Source: Agaricus subrufescens
Lineage: Eukaryota; Basidiomycota; Agaricomycetes; Agaricales; Agaricaceae
Direction of reading: 5' to 3'
DNA length: 64,000 nt
Assembly: GCA_029945375.1 (NCBI GenBank)
Contig: CM057058.1
Coordinates: 1,860,001-1,924,000, forward strand
In this document: one piece after another, positions 34,245 through 43,887 of the stretch
Layout of the letters: the number at the start of each line of letters is the position of its first letter
How positions within the stretch are numbered: position 1 is the stretch's first letter
Notes under the pieces: generated by a model
The model's database searches: none
What the model was told of the DNA's origin: nothing
Seen by the model: the letters and a program-made list of their open reading frames with translations, nothing else
Translations under genes and position numbers: made by a program

Positions 34245-35570
34245 ATGGCAGAAGACAATTCAACATCGGGCTCTCCTCCTGCGCAAGCTGCGGCTTCATC
34301 CTCAACGACACCACAGGCTAATGCGCAAACCTCAACCCCCGCACCGGGCGCTAGCCAGGCCGATATGGTTGCACTCGTCCAGGCTCTCGCTCGAATGCAG
34401 AATGGAACACAGATTGACCCCGCTCTGAGCCAAAATCCCGCTGTACAACAGCTTATCCAACTCGTAAAATCTGGCAAGATTACCCATCAACAGCTGCTCC
34501 AGGTACGGAGAATTTTTGTGCTGTGGCTCATTGTCTCTAATTGTATGTATGTTTCTAGTTTGCAAAATACGGGTCAAAGGCACCTACTGCAGGCGCAACT
34601 ACCACGGCTAGTACATCCTCAACCTCGACACCGACGCCAACAGTAACAGCGGGAGCTCAGGTACAAGTTTCCCCTTGACTTATGTACCGAGTATATGTTT
34701 ACATAGCTCATAGGCACCCGCCACTCCCAGCACCACAAGTGCAACCGTTCAGCCCTCCTCCGCGTACAAGTCTGCCGAAGCCGCGTCAGCTTCATCAGGC
34801 CCCACTCTGATGAATGCCAACCCAGGCGACCTTTATCCTGCCATCAGTCAGACCCTTAACACGACAAATCCTGGAGCGGTGCAATGGCCCGCTACGCGAC
34901 CTACCCTATCAGGTGGTCTAGCCAGCGGTCGAGTGTCAGGTAACCGCGTGACTTTTTTTCCCTCAAGAATTGCTCATAAACCCCATCGACTAGGTACTCC
35001 CTCCCAGATTGCCCGCTCTTCAGAAGACGTGACTATGATGAGTCTGGACGACAACAGAACGAGGAAGAGGAATACCCCGGGGGACCAAAGTATGCGGAGA
35101 ACGATTCAAGATCTTGTCTCCAGCATTGACCCCAATGTCAAAATCGAACCCGAAGTTGAAGACGTACGTTGCATTGCTACTGCCTCTTGAAAATAATAAT
35201 GAATGTCTTCTGAAGCTTTTACTCAACATCGCCGACGAGTTCATTGACTCTGTCACTAACTTTTCCTGTCGCTTGGCGAAACACCGTGGCGGTGACACCC
35301 TGGAAGTCAGGGATCTTCAACTACATCTCGGTATGTATATTAAGACGTTATGCCCCCTCTCTTATTGACCCCACTTTAGAACGCAACCATAATATCAGGA
35401 TCCCCGGTTTTGCCTCAGATGATGCTCGAATGTCGTTGTCGCAGTCAACTCTTGCGCCTTCGGCTCCCGCTACATCGAACAAGAAGGGTACCCAAGGACC
35501 CCATATGACTCTCAGAGCACAACGACTCGCTCAAGTTCAGCAGGCCAAACGAGAGGCCAAGCTAATGTAA
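34245..35570 (+). CDS. TAF12: TAF12, TFIID/SAGA histone-fold subunit
   Basis: TAF12 pairs with TAF4 (TFIID) or Ada1 (SAGA) through an H2B-like histone fold. Exon 1 starts [16 protein letters not shown]; the N-terminal half is disordered, A/S/T/P-rich, with a helical stretch ([21 protein letters not shown], intron, FAKYGSKAP). The histone fold lies at about 35100-35420 across introns: [70 protein letters not shown]. The tail [20 protein letters not shown] ends at TAA. Six or so exons. Histone fold and C-terminal tail match the family closely. Confidence 0.94.
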
Positions 35571-35675
35571 GGCCGACGGTACTTTTTGACTGATTCGTAC
35601 CGCACAATTCTCTACGTTGATATAGATATCCACCGTTGTGTAAATTAAGTTGATCATTTGTAATTATATGCCTGT

Positions 35676-36912
35676 TCATTCCTGCGTTACAGGCGTTTTT
35701 AAAACGGCTATCTCATGACGAGTACTCAGACCCCTCCAACCGGTTTTTGCGCCTTCGCCTTGTGAGACGGAGGACGGGAAATCGGTCAAAATCTTTGCGA
35801 TCCAGGTCGGGTCAGTAAGGGGAGTCAGGTCGTTGCGTTTCGGAAGTAACTAGGGAACATGATCAGTCTTTGAAGTAACGAGGTCCATGCATACCTTTCG
35901 GACGCGTTCGTAAGGCGCTTCCCACCCACTTGTCTCCCGGATCAACGAGGGAGGGTCTGAGGAAAAAGAATGATAAATTCTCGTATCGAATGTTCGGAAA
36001 AGTACGCCATCAACTCGGAGCGTAAAACGAGAAAGAATAAAAAAGCATGTCGGCATTACACGCTGTAGCATCATTGGAATCAATACGTTATGTTGTTGTT
36101 TTTGTGGGTCAAAGAATAGGCTTACAATTCGGACCAAAAGAGCGGAAGATCCATTATCGTGGAGCTCGTCTTCGAATAATGGGATCTCAGCGTAGAATAG
36201 GATAGGGTCCGGCCGAGTAAGCTCGGCCATTGGGATTGCGTGAGCTGGGTTGGCCGGGTTGGCCGCTTGCCAATCGATGGCATCGGGGATCACTGGAGGC
36301 GGCGGTGTTACATAGTCCTCGTCGGTGCTAAGAACCGAACCAGAAGGTGAGGCGGGTTCTTTGATCTGGTGACCCGGATACATGGTCGTGTACGTCCAAT
36401 CGTAGGACTTTGTGGGCACCGTTTCAGGCATGGGGTAATCAGACATCGGACTTGTTCTGTCGTGGATTTGGTAAGGGAAGACGTGTCCAGACCACAGCAT
36501 GTAATTAGCCAGAATCGCGATGGAAGTAACACAAGGGGATTCCTTGCCTGCTTTGCAGCCACTTGTCGGCATATCCGACCTTTACGCCGCCATCTCCCTC
36601 TCCCAATTCGCCCACTTTGACATCCTTAAGAGCATTCTCAGTTGTGAATGTATACCTCCAATCGCTCGGCCTATGTTCCAATTTCAGAAAATTGGCGCCA
36701 AATGTCATTTCGGGGATGGGGATTCCGAGTGTAGTTTGTAATGCGTCACAGTCCGAGGCATTCGAAATGGGGTTGGTAGTAGCCGTGATGAGCCAAGATC
36801 CAATTTCAATTGAGCGCGAATTGGGCGACTCAAAGAGCCTGTGAACTGGGATCGGAATCGCTGGCTCGCTGGTGTTGGGTTCGGCGGCCATGGCGGTGGT
36901 GGACTGGCGCAT
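35676..36912 (-). CDS. TIP41: TIP41-like TOR-pathway regulator
   Basis: TIP41 binds Tap42/alpha4 or PP2A-type phosphatases and acts in TORC1 signalling. From ATG 36912 (an in-frame ATG at 36888 gives MAAEPNTSEP): IGSWLITATTNPISNASDC, IPEMTFGANFLKLEH and GVKVGYADKWLQSR. After an intron: KSYDWTYTTMYPGHQ, then IPMAELTRPDPILFYAEIPL and FEDELHDNGSSALLVRI. Another intron, then RVMPTCFFILSRFTLRVDG, VLFRTFDTRIYHSF, and a last exon with LTDPTWIAKILTDFP ending in TGA at 35676-35678. The first intron can be removed in frame either from a GC donor (AG/GCAAGG) or from a GT donor 16 bases later. About 300 residues. Convergent with TAF12, 105 bp apart. Confidence 0.93.
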
Positions 36913-39439
36913 ATGATCTCCAGCCGGTTATCATCGTGGGGTGAGCGCCAAAAATAGACGTCTGATTGCGGCGCGACAGTGGGCAACAGGAACGCATCAC
37001 TCCCTGAGTGACTCACATTTCTCTTCTATTCTGTAATCAACAAGAAGCCCTTGTGAACCGTATGGACAATTGTATTGTCCAGTAACTGCCTAGTGCAAAT
37101 GAATAGCTACGAGACTGCCTTCAATTAGGGTTGCCTACATCCAACTCATCCGACTGCGCCCACATTCGCTCCATTCTAACCTCAAAGGTGCGTCGGTCGC
37201 CTACATTTCGTAAGGTATGGCTCGGAATCACAATCGCTGTTTATTTTGGGGTTGTAATTGGAAAAGAAGGACCTGGCTGTGAAAATGCCCAAGAATCTGG
37301 TTCTCAAATGGAACACCGCTGACGATCAACTATCAATTGATGGGCAAACAAGCGCCATTTCAAAGAAGAGGGTTAGTTTCGCCGAAAACAGTTAATGCGG
37401 AAGTCTTTTGTGTTGTTTAATGCCGCAGAAATTCCTCACCAGAAGACATGATGTGTGACGATCATGCCGTCAAGAACTTATCCCTTGACATACCCCACTT
37501 TGCTCCATGCGTCGCCATTCGTAATACAGGCACCCTGGAGTTTGTTGTCTAACTGTTGTCATTTCAAAAACTTGGCCAGATCGATCTGAAGATGTGAGAA
37601 TTGGATGTTGTGGGTCCACTTTCACACGGGCGCGCGCCTGATGGCGTAGGGTTTGTTATTCATGACTTGGTGAGCATGTCATTCCACGTCAAGGCTGTGT
37701 AGATCGTAGACACGATTGGCGGGTCCTCGTACACTCTTTCATACTAACGCACCGTGCTGTCAGTTTAATTCCCTATACAGTCATATTATCGTCGCCAGCA
37801 CCGCCCACCAACAGGCTATGAGTTTCTGGACGCTTGAACCCAATTCAGCAAGCCGCCCCTGGGAAGAACCGCATGAGAGTTTGAGAATCATGACTTCCTG
37901 TGAGAATCCTGACCAAAATGTGCTTTCTGCGCGGTATGGCAATGCACCAAGTTTCTGAAATCTCATCTCGATTCTCACTAGAAAAGGCGTTGAGGTATGT
38001 GAGATATCCGCCGGCCGCTGGAAAGCATGCTTTCAACGTGGGGGGCTCCAGAGCTATTGTCAGGTTCATTTCGGACATTCTTACACAGCACATCAGGAAT
38101 TAGTCCCGCTCCGTCCGAACCCTATTGCCCCAACCGGCCTCGTGATCGCTGGAGAGGCTCGCAGATACATCCTCGCCTCATCGACCAGGTTTCCGAGGCC
38201 AGTACTTCCCAGAGTACCTATCGGCCTGTGCCAAGAGGGAAAACAAACTAGATTATGAAATCCCGTGCGTCGTCGTCGGATCTATCACAAGTGGGGTGCC
38301 TTGTCATGACTAGGCAATCGGCTTCATTTGAAGGGCAGGCCTCCCGCGAGTCGCACGCTCGCTCAAAGCAACGGCGCGGGGTAGAGCAAAAGTAAAGTCT
38401 AAGCCAGAGTTTGGTAGACGTCGAATTGTCGTCTTCGGTCCGAGGTATCTGGAATTCTAGCTTCGGAAGGAAAAACACATATCCTCGCCTGGCCGCGCCT
38501 ACCGCGCCCTCTTTAAACAATTGTTTATTGCCGGGGCTCTTCCCTAAGTTACACCAGCCTATTGCCCTCCTTCTTACCTTGTACCCAGGGGACGAGGCTT
38601 TCATGTTCCGTCCCCGCGGGCAAGGCTCCTGTCGACTCAGCAAGCATCAGTCACAGCCCAAGACCTCAACCGTCAAATAATCACAATCCTCAACCACCAC
38701 GAGGTTACCTCCCTGCCTGTAACCGATGAATCTCGGCAGCCGTCTCGGAGGCCCAAAGCTGTAGAGCCAGGAGGAGCTATTATACGAAAAAAAAGGTCCA
38801 GTCGTTAATCGTGCGCGTTCCGGATCTGTCAATGTGTTTATTCGTATGAGTAGTCGACAAAGTATTCGCAGGCTGTGCGCGGCGGGACAAATTGTTTTCA
38901 ATTTGCGAATAATGTTACTAGAACGTCCGGCAAAAAAAAGACACATCACGTCCGACACGTCGCCTCCAGAGAGATTATTATGTATAATAGAATTCGGTTC
39001 TCTAGACAAGAAGATTTCCATTATTTATCCATTCTTTTCTTTTCGTCCAATACGGGGACCCGGTCTTTGTGTCGTGCAAATTGTGACGGATCCAAAATAA
39101 TTGCCTGATGTGCAAGGACTCGGAAATGAATTATTGGGGGATGCTTGGGAATTTGTTGACCAAAAGGACAAGGTTGCGCGCTCAAAATGAATAAGATATA
39201 CGTAGAAGATGTGTTTAAAGCGTGGCCGATTTGATTGTCAATATCCTACCTTCTTATAGAACAATAATTATTGTACAGCATTCCATGGAAGGGAATTCCA
39301 GGGAACTCGCTACCAATCAGTCAGAGGAGTTTCCCTGACCACAGCACAAGTATCCTACAAAAAGGCATAAAAAAATGTTAGTGTCAACAACGTCCCAACT
39401 ACCTCTATCCTAAGCCCACCGACATCCATACAATTTATC
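36913..39439. other. Gene-poor stretch, 2.5 kb
   Basis: Only short, motif-free open frames on both strands. Locally GC-rich blocks (38100-38700) alternate with AT-rich ones (38980-39300). No inverted ends or recognisable transposon protein was found. Possibly degraded mobile DNA; nothing can be named. Confidence 0.45.
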
Positions 39440-40326
39440 ATGGCTTTATTCTCAACTACTTCCGAGCAGGAGATGTTCTCCATGTACCTCAACTTGGATG
39501 CGTGCGATACCTCCGATGTCCAGGTGACGGAGGACAACTCGGAGAACCCCGAATCACTACCGTCATTCGATTTTTCGTAAGCCTAATTGACACATTCCTG
39601 GGCCAGTATGGGCTGATAGACTCTTCAAGCTATTTGGAGCCGCAATATGATGCCCTACCGCCCTGGGACCTGGAAGGAAGTTTGGAGATGTACTTGAATA
39701 TGACACCCCAACTGGGACCGTTTGCCCCAACATCCGTAAATGAACTGACATTACTCTCGCCGATGGTGCCATCACTCTGGTGTCCTCCATCAATGATCTG
39801 GCCGGTCGATGATGAGGAGTCTATCATCCTAAATGACACAAATGTCACATCTATTCAGCAAGGAGCCACCTCTCCATGTTCACGGGTGGGCGAAACGGGC
39901 ACGACGATTATTACGCAAGAGTCTAGAAAATCCTTTTTACAGCCTCGAAGGAAGCAAAGGCGGCACAATCCCACCTCATCAAGGCAGCGGCTGTGCCGAG
40001 GCTCAAGCGGGGACCCACAAGATCAAGATCTAATCTTGTCGGCCGTAGTACCGTTTTTGGTTGATGAGATAGATGAGGAAGGGAATTGCCGAAAGAGGTG
40101 CGCATGCGGCAGAACCTTTGGGAGGGACTGGGACAGGGAGAGGCACTTGGATTCGGGGTTCACCTGCCCATATGTTAAGAAATTGCACGAGGAGTTGGGT
40201 GTGCCAGTTGATTTGGACTTACTTCGTTGTAGCTGTGGTAAAGTACTTGCACGGGGAGACTCTCTAAGGCGCCATCAGGCAAATCCGACGGCATGTCCAA
40301 GGAGCCGGAGAGTATCTAAACCATAA
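39440..40326 (+). CDS. Paired zinc-finger protein, probable transcription factor
   Basis: Two exons, 39440-39523 (MALFSTTSEQEMFSMYLNLD) and 39607-40326, joined in phase 0 by an 83-nt intron, give 267 residues. The N-terminal 170 residues are acidic and serine-rich, like an activation domain (YGLIDSSSYLEPQYDALPPW). The C-terminus has two C-x-C fingers in tandem: KRCACGRTFGRDWDRERHLDSGFTC and LRCSCGKVLARGDSLRRHQANPTAC. Each has C-x-C, one His and a final Cys, a variant of C2H2 spacing. The gene at 26.6-28.1 kb shares the C-x-C start of its first finger. A SINE-like element follows within 30 bp of the stop. DNA binding is inferred from the fingers; target genes unknown. Confidence 0.78.
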
Positions 40327-40344
40327 TCTACTGTATTCACTATT

Positions 40345-40433
40345 TTTTCTTGTTTCTTTTTTTTGTTTTATTTTTTTTGTTTTATTTTTTTTGTTTTTGT
40401 TTTGTTTTGTTTTTGTTTTGTTATAGTTTTTTT
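40345..40433. repeat. T-rich (A-rich on minus) tail, TTTTG/TTTTA units
   Basis: Irregular units of TTTTTTTTGTTTTA and TTTTGTTTTGT. On the minus strand this is the A-rich 3' tail of the SINE-like head. Confidence 0.85.
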
Positions 40434-40550
40434 CCAACGCCGACACCTGGAGCGATCGAACGCGCGACCTCGCCGCTGTAACCGAAGTTTACCTCCGTAT
40501 GTGCGACTTCCAGGCAAAGGCAATAACCACTAGGCTATGCCGCCGGTGTT
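40352..40550 (-). mobile_element. tRNA-derived SINE-like element with A-rich tail
   Basis: On the minus strand a 113-nt head (40546 to 40434) carries a perfect Pol III box A (TAGCCTAGTGG, 40537-40527) and a near-perfect box B (GTTCGATCG, 40461-40453, one mismatch to GWTCRANNC). The first and last 8 nt of the head can pair, as in an acceptor stem, but the D-arm does not pair, so it is not a standard tRNA gene. It is followed by about 80 nt of A-rich sequence, CAAAA/TAAAA type. Imperfect 11-nt direct repeats flank it (40341-40351 and 40551-40561, 10 of 11 identical), though in low-complexity sequence. A decayed true tRNA beside a T-rich terminator is the main alternative. Confidence 0.55.
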
Positions 40551-40561
40551 TATTTTCTCTT

Positions 40562-40888
40562 AGTTTCTAGGTCAGGTAGTCTGCTTATTTTCTCTTAAAA
40601 TCCCTATCTGGTCGTCTTTCTACTTGTATATATTGGCTCGTTATATTTCACGAGGAGCTGGTGATAGTTACTCTGCCATCGTACTTGAATTTAGAAAATC
40701 CCACTTTGTATTTGCTATAATTGCCTTCTATTGTATTGTATTGTATTGTCCACGTGTGAATCCGGCCGTCTGCAAAATTGAACACCCGGTTGCTATCTGA
40801 ACAGTGAACACGATCAATGCTTTGCTAAGGCACCTGATTGTATGCGATTCCGAAATCTTTTCTGTCGCAATCACCGACTTTGTCAATC
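40562..40888. other. Spacer between SINE-like element and transposon
   Basis: Contains a short (ATTGT)4 run at about 40730-40750 and no coding signal. Confidence 0.5.
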
Positions 40889-40896
40889 AGCGTCCA

Positions 40897-40979
40897 CAGG
40901 GGGCTGTCAGCCGAGCAATTCGCTAAATCAACTACCTGCAACGAGGTCCCCATTTTTTTCCTAATTCGGAGTTCTCACG
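40897..40979 (+). repeat. Left terminal inverted repeat, 83 bp
   Basis: Identical over its full length to the reverse complement of 41902-41984. The outer end reads CAGGGGGCTG. Confidence 0.95.
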
Positions 40980-41085
40980 AAAACCCTGGTCACTCAAAAT
41001 AACGCTTAGGTCACATCATGGTCACATTTCGGCTGCATTTCGGAGCAGATATAGAATTGATATAGATTGGGCTGATAGTATTTAT

Positions 41086-41662
41086 CTACGCTACATCAGA
41101 AATGATGTTTCTTGATGGTGGCTTTGAGGATGACTGGGTCTCCGATCTTTGCCGCTTTCCAATAAATTCTCCAATTTCGTCATCTAATCCAAACTGTAGG
41201 CAATCTTCAGAGACTCCAAGAGGCAAATCATCACTATCCGGTAGCTTAAAATGCTTCGTCAATGCTAATCGGTGTGTAGCCAATGTCTTTGGCTGAGTGG
41301 AAGCGAAAGGGATAGGTCTCCCAAAGAGATCCAGCAGACCACTGAACCCATTGGCCAGGACATTCGACCAAGGGCCTTCCATCAGACCTGAAAAGATGTT
41401 GTAGACCAAGGGTTTCTTCAGCTTTGGGAACTGGATCCAGGAGTCGAAATTGTTTAAAGGCTCGTTTCTCCTGCCGAGCCTTGCATGCTTTACGGTGAGA
41501 CTCCAATGTCTTTGGGTTTGCTGTTAGCGGAAGCTTGACAAAACCAAAGCACAAATCACAAGTGACAATGTGCCGTTTACCTTCATATCGAGTGCGGAAC
41601 TGTGTCCCATCCTGGAGCATGATAGTTGTGTCATCAAGAATGTGTTCCGATCGTGAGCCCAT
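41086..41662 (-). CDS. Transposon-borne zinc-finger-like protein, possibly frame-broken
   Basis: Inside the transposon, ATG 41662 opens 138 residues (MGSRSEHILDDTTIMLQDG). It holds a C2HC-type finger: VTCDLCFGFVKL, then NPKTLESHRKACKAR. An overlapping frame, 41409 to 41086, continues with FGRPIPFASTQPKTLATHRL, which echoes the finger's PKTL-x-S/T-H segment. The two frames may be joined by a short intron or a frameshift around 41420-41450; I could not settle this. BED-type and related fingers are common in hAT and similar transposases, so this may be the remnant DNA-binding part of a lost transposase, or a cargo protein. Confidence 0.5.
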
Positions 41663-41901
41663 CGATGGCGAGAGTGGTAACGACGAGGTGTATCATGATA
41701 AGATCTATTACAAATTATGTTTTACTGAGAATTTGCAGCGCATCCGGCAGGCATGCAGAATGTCGGCGAGATTTGTTAAATCGTTATCGTCACCAGGCCT
41801 GTGATCAGACCATTCTGATATCACCGACGCCGTGACTGAGATTTTCCCAGTGTGATGTTCAGCGTGATTCTCAGCGTGATGATAGACATCTACAAGGGCC
41901 C

Positions 41902-41984
41902 CGTGAGAACTCCGAATTAGGAAAAAAATGGGGACCTCGTTGCAGGTAGTTGATTTAGCGAATTGCTCGGCTGACAGCCCCCTG
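41902..41984 (-). repeat. Right terminal inverted repeat, 83 bp
   Basis: Perfect reverse complement of 40897-40979. Followed directly by the second copy of the 8-bp target duplication AGCGTCCA. Confidence 0.95.
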
Positions 41985-41992
41985 AGCGTCCA

Positions 41993-42856
41993 TGATCAAC
42001 ACCGAAGAGGTAAATTCTGGGCCGGCTCTGAAGTATGTATGGGGCGCTCGGAAAACAAGATATGGTCCCGTGGTCACTCCCAATTTTATCGAAAATTTAA
42101 GTTCTCTATCATTTTTTAACTTTCTAAGCGAAAGTGTCAGTGGCCTAACAACTTCTAGCCTTCTCATTTATGGTTTGTGATCAGGAAGTCAGCGTTGGGC
42201 TCCGGGCGCCCGAGGTCCCGAGCTTTGATTTGGGTCGGGATGATGTGAAAAATGACCGAATTCAGCATAAGTGACTTTGCTACGGTCCTCAATGAGTTTT
42301 TCATTGTGGCGAAATTACATGCATTTCCGGGCAGAGGTATCTAATATAGTAGAGCGTTGGAAGGCAACGCTACGGTCTGAGCGCAAACGAGTACCGCTCC
42401 GTCCCTGACGGTGGCGTGGCATACGTACTTGCTGAGGAAGAACGTCAGAAATGTCAGAAAAAAATGCGCCACTGGGACCCGCCAATGAAAAGACTCCACC
42501 TGGAGCCTGTCTGGGCATGCTGGCCAGACGGGCTGCCGGGCGACTGCAGGGGACGGACGAGTGGCGGGGAGCCAATCGGGTGTGGGATGGTTTTCGGTGT
42601 GGCGCCTGTGACCATCAGGAAGACATAAAGGGGCTGTTGTTCGGTGCGACAAGAGTACTGTTTCCACATGTAAAACCTGCACATCCACCTCTTCACGGAC
42701 CCAGGTTTGGAACTACAAGAACCCCAGCGGTCGTCTAGCCTATCCCGACACTGGCAACACAACAAAGTATCTATAATAAGGCATAATAAAGCAGATTCCT
42801 GTGCAGGTAAAGCGCCGCAGTATATCTTTCTCCAGCGTGCACACCGAGGAACCAAC
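41993..42856. other. Spacer upstream of third zinc-finger gene
   Basis: Open frames on both strands at 42340-42990 overlap each other and show no motif. The region 42400-42620 is GC-rich. Probably promoter and leader of the next gene plus spacer. Confidence 0.45.
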
Positions 42857-43720
42857 ATGCGAACAGGTGACTTTGCAAAATTTCGAGCCAAGGCTCCGAC
42901 CACAAGCCCGCCCGATCCACGCGTGTCTCCGAAATACCCCCTCGCCGCAAGCTGCATGACTGCATTCGCACTGGGTCCCATGTGGCGCATGGTCCGTCGT
43001 CGCAGCCCGCCCCTCCTCCCCGCCTCTAATCTTCTCCAGACCTACAGCCCTGCCCCCGAATCCGGCATTCGCAGCACCCTCCAGCCCTCCTCCCGCCTCT
43101 ACCAGCCCGACAGCGACTCCGAGGACGACTACGACTCCCCCGCCTCCCCACTGCCCTACTACTACTCCACGCGAGCCACCACCCCCATCGTGTTGTACGA
43201 CTCCACGAGCTCGTCGACACCCACGCCAGAACCAGCTCTTTCGAAGCTGGCCATTGGCTCGAATCGCCCGCCGAGTGTTCCTTACGAGGAACCCGACCTG
43301 CGTGGCAACGCCGCCAAATTACCGCTTCCGAGGAAGCCCCCCACGTCCGTCACCGTTTCTCCCCCTGAATCCTCAGCCGCGTCTTCTCGCTCCAGCTCCC
43401 ACAACCCCGAACAAACCGACTCCGCAAGTGATACTCAAGTATACGTATTAGACGCAAAGGGGCACAAGAAGTATCCCTGCCCGCACTGCGACAAAAAATT
43501 CGGACGTATTCACGACCGCAAAAGGCACATGGACGAGTCCACGAGTTGTCGAGGCTCACAGTTCCGGCTTGACGGGGAGGGCTCTCGGATGTGGGTGTGC
43601 GACAAATGTGGGGATTCGTTTTCCCGACGCGACTCTCTCAACCGGCATCTGCGCAATCCGGATGCATGCAAAATAAACAAACGCCACAAAGGAACTAAAC
43701 GTTCCTCCCCGTACAAATAA
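42857..43720 (+). CDS. C2H2 zinc-finger protein, probable transcription factor
   Basis: A single exon. The frame is open from 42707, but the first in-frame ATGs are at 42857 (MRTGDFAKFRAKAP) and 42957. The first 190 residues are disordered: P/S-rich with an acidic patch (SDSEDDYDSPASP) and threonine/serine runs. Two fingers close the protein: YPCPHCDKKFGRIHDRKRH, ending H-x-C-type (MDESTSC), and WVCDKCGDSFSRRDSLNRH, followed by LRNPDAC. Both have canonical C-x2-C. A basic tail (KINKRHKGTKRSS) could be a nuclear signal. Finger 2 is close in style to the other two zinc-finger genes in this window. It converges on the TLS1-like gene. Target genes unknown. Confidence 0.78.
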   Translation: MRTGDFAKFRAKAPTTSPPDPRVSPKYPLAASCMTAFALGPMWRMVRRRSPPLLPASNLLQTYSPAPESGIRSTLQPSSRLYQPDSDSEDDYDSPASPLPYYYSTRATTPIVLYDSTSSSTPTPEPALSKLAIGSNRPPSVPYEEPDLRGNAAKLPLPRKPPTSVTVSPPESSAASSRSSSHNPEQTDSASDTQVYVLDAKGHKKYPCPHCDKKFGRIHDRKRHMDESTSCRGSQFRLDGEGSRMWVCDKCGDSFSRRDSLNRHLRNPDACKINKRHKGTKRSSPYK

Positions 43721-43887
43721 GGTTTTTATTATCATCGGAAAATGCAATGTTTATAACATTGTAGGGATATCCTTGTATATATAGTAGGGAATAGGTTATG
43801 AATTTTTGAATACTCATTTCTTAGTATAACTACATGCGCTCATCTCAAGCCTCTCCGCCACAATGACCGCAAACACGGGGGAACCGC

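Larger units (their letters stand above)
40897..41984. mobile_element. hAT-like DNA transposon, 1,088 bp, intact ends
   Basis: The two ends are perfect 83-bp inverted repeats (40897-40979 and 41902-41984), each starting CAGGGGGCTGTCAGCC from the outside. Directly outside both ends stands the same 8-mer, AGCGTCCA (40889-40896 and 41985-41992), a perfect target-site duplication. CAGGG termini with 8-bp duplications fit the hAT superfamily; other 8-bp families with zinc-finger proteins, known from mushrooms, cannot be excluded. It is too short for a transposase and is therefore a non-autonomous copy. The perfect ends suggest recent movement. Confidence 0.9.

Noticed and set aside
40434..40546. 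A normal tRNA gene
   Set aside because: Box A and box B are good, but the D-arm and anticodon arm do not pair and the space between the boxes is long, so no anticodon could be given. Kept as SINE-like with modest confidence.
42454..42990. 178-residue minus-strand frame
   Set aside because: Overlaps other frames and the zinc-finger gene's 5' end on the opposite strand; no motif, low-complexity GC-rich content.
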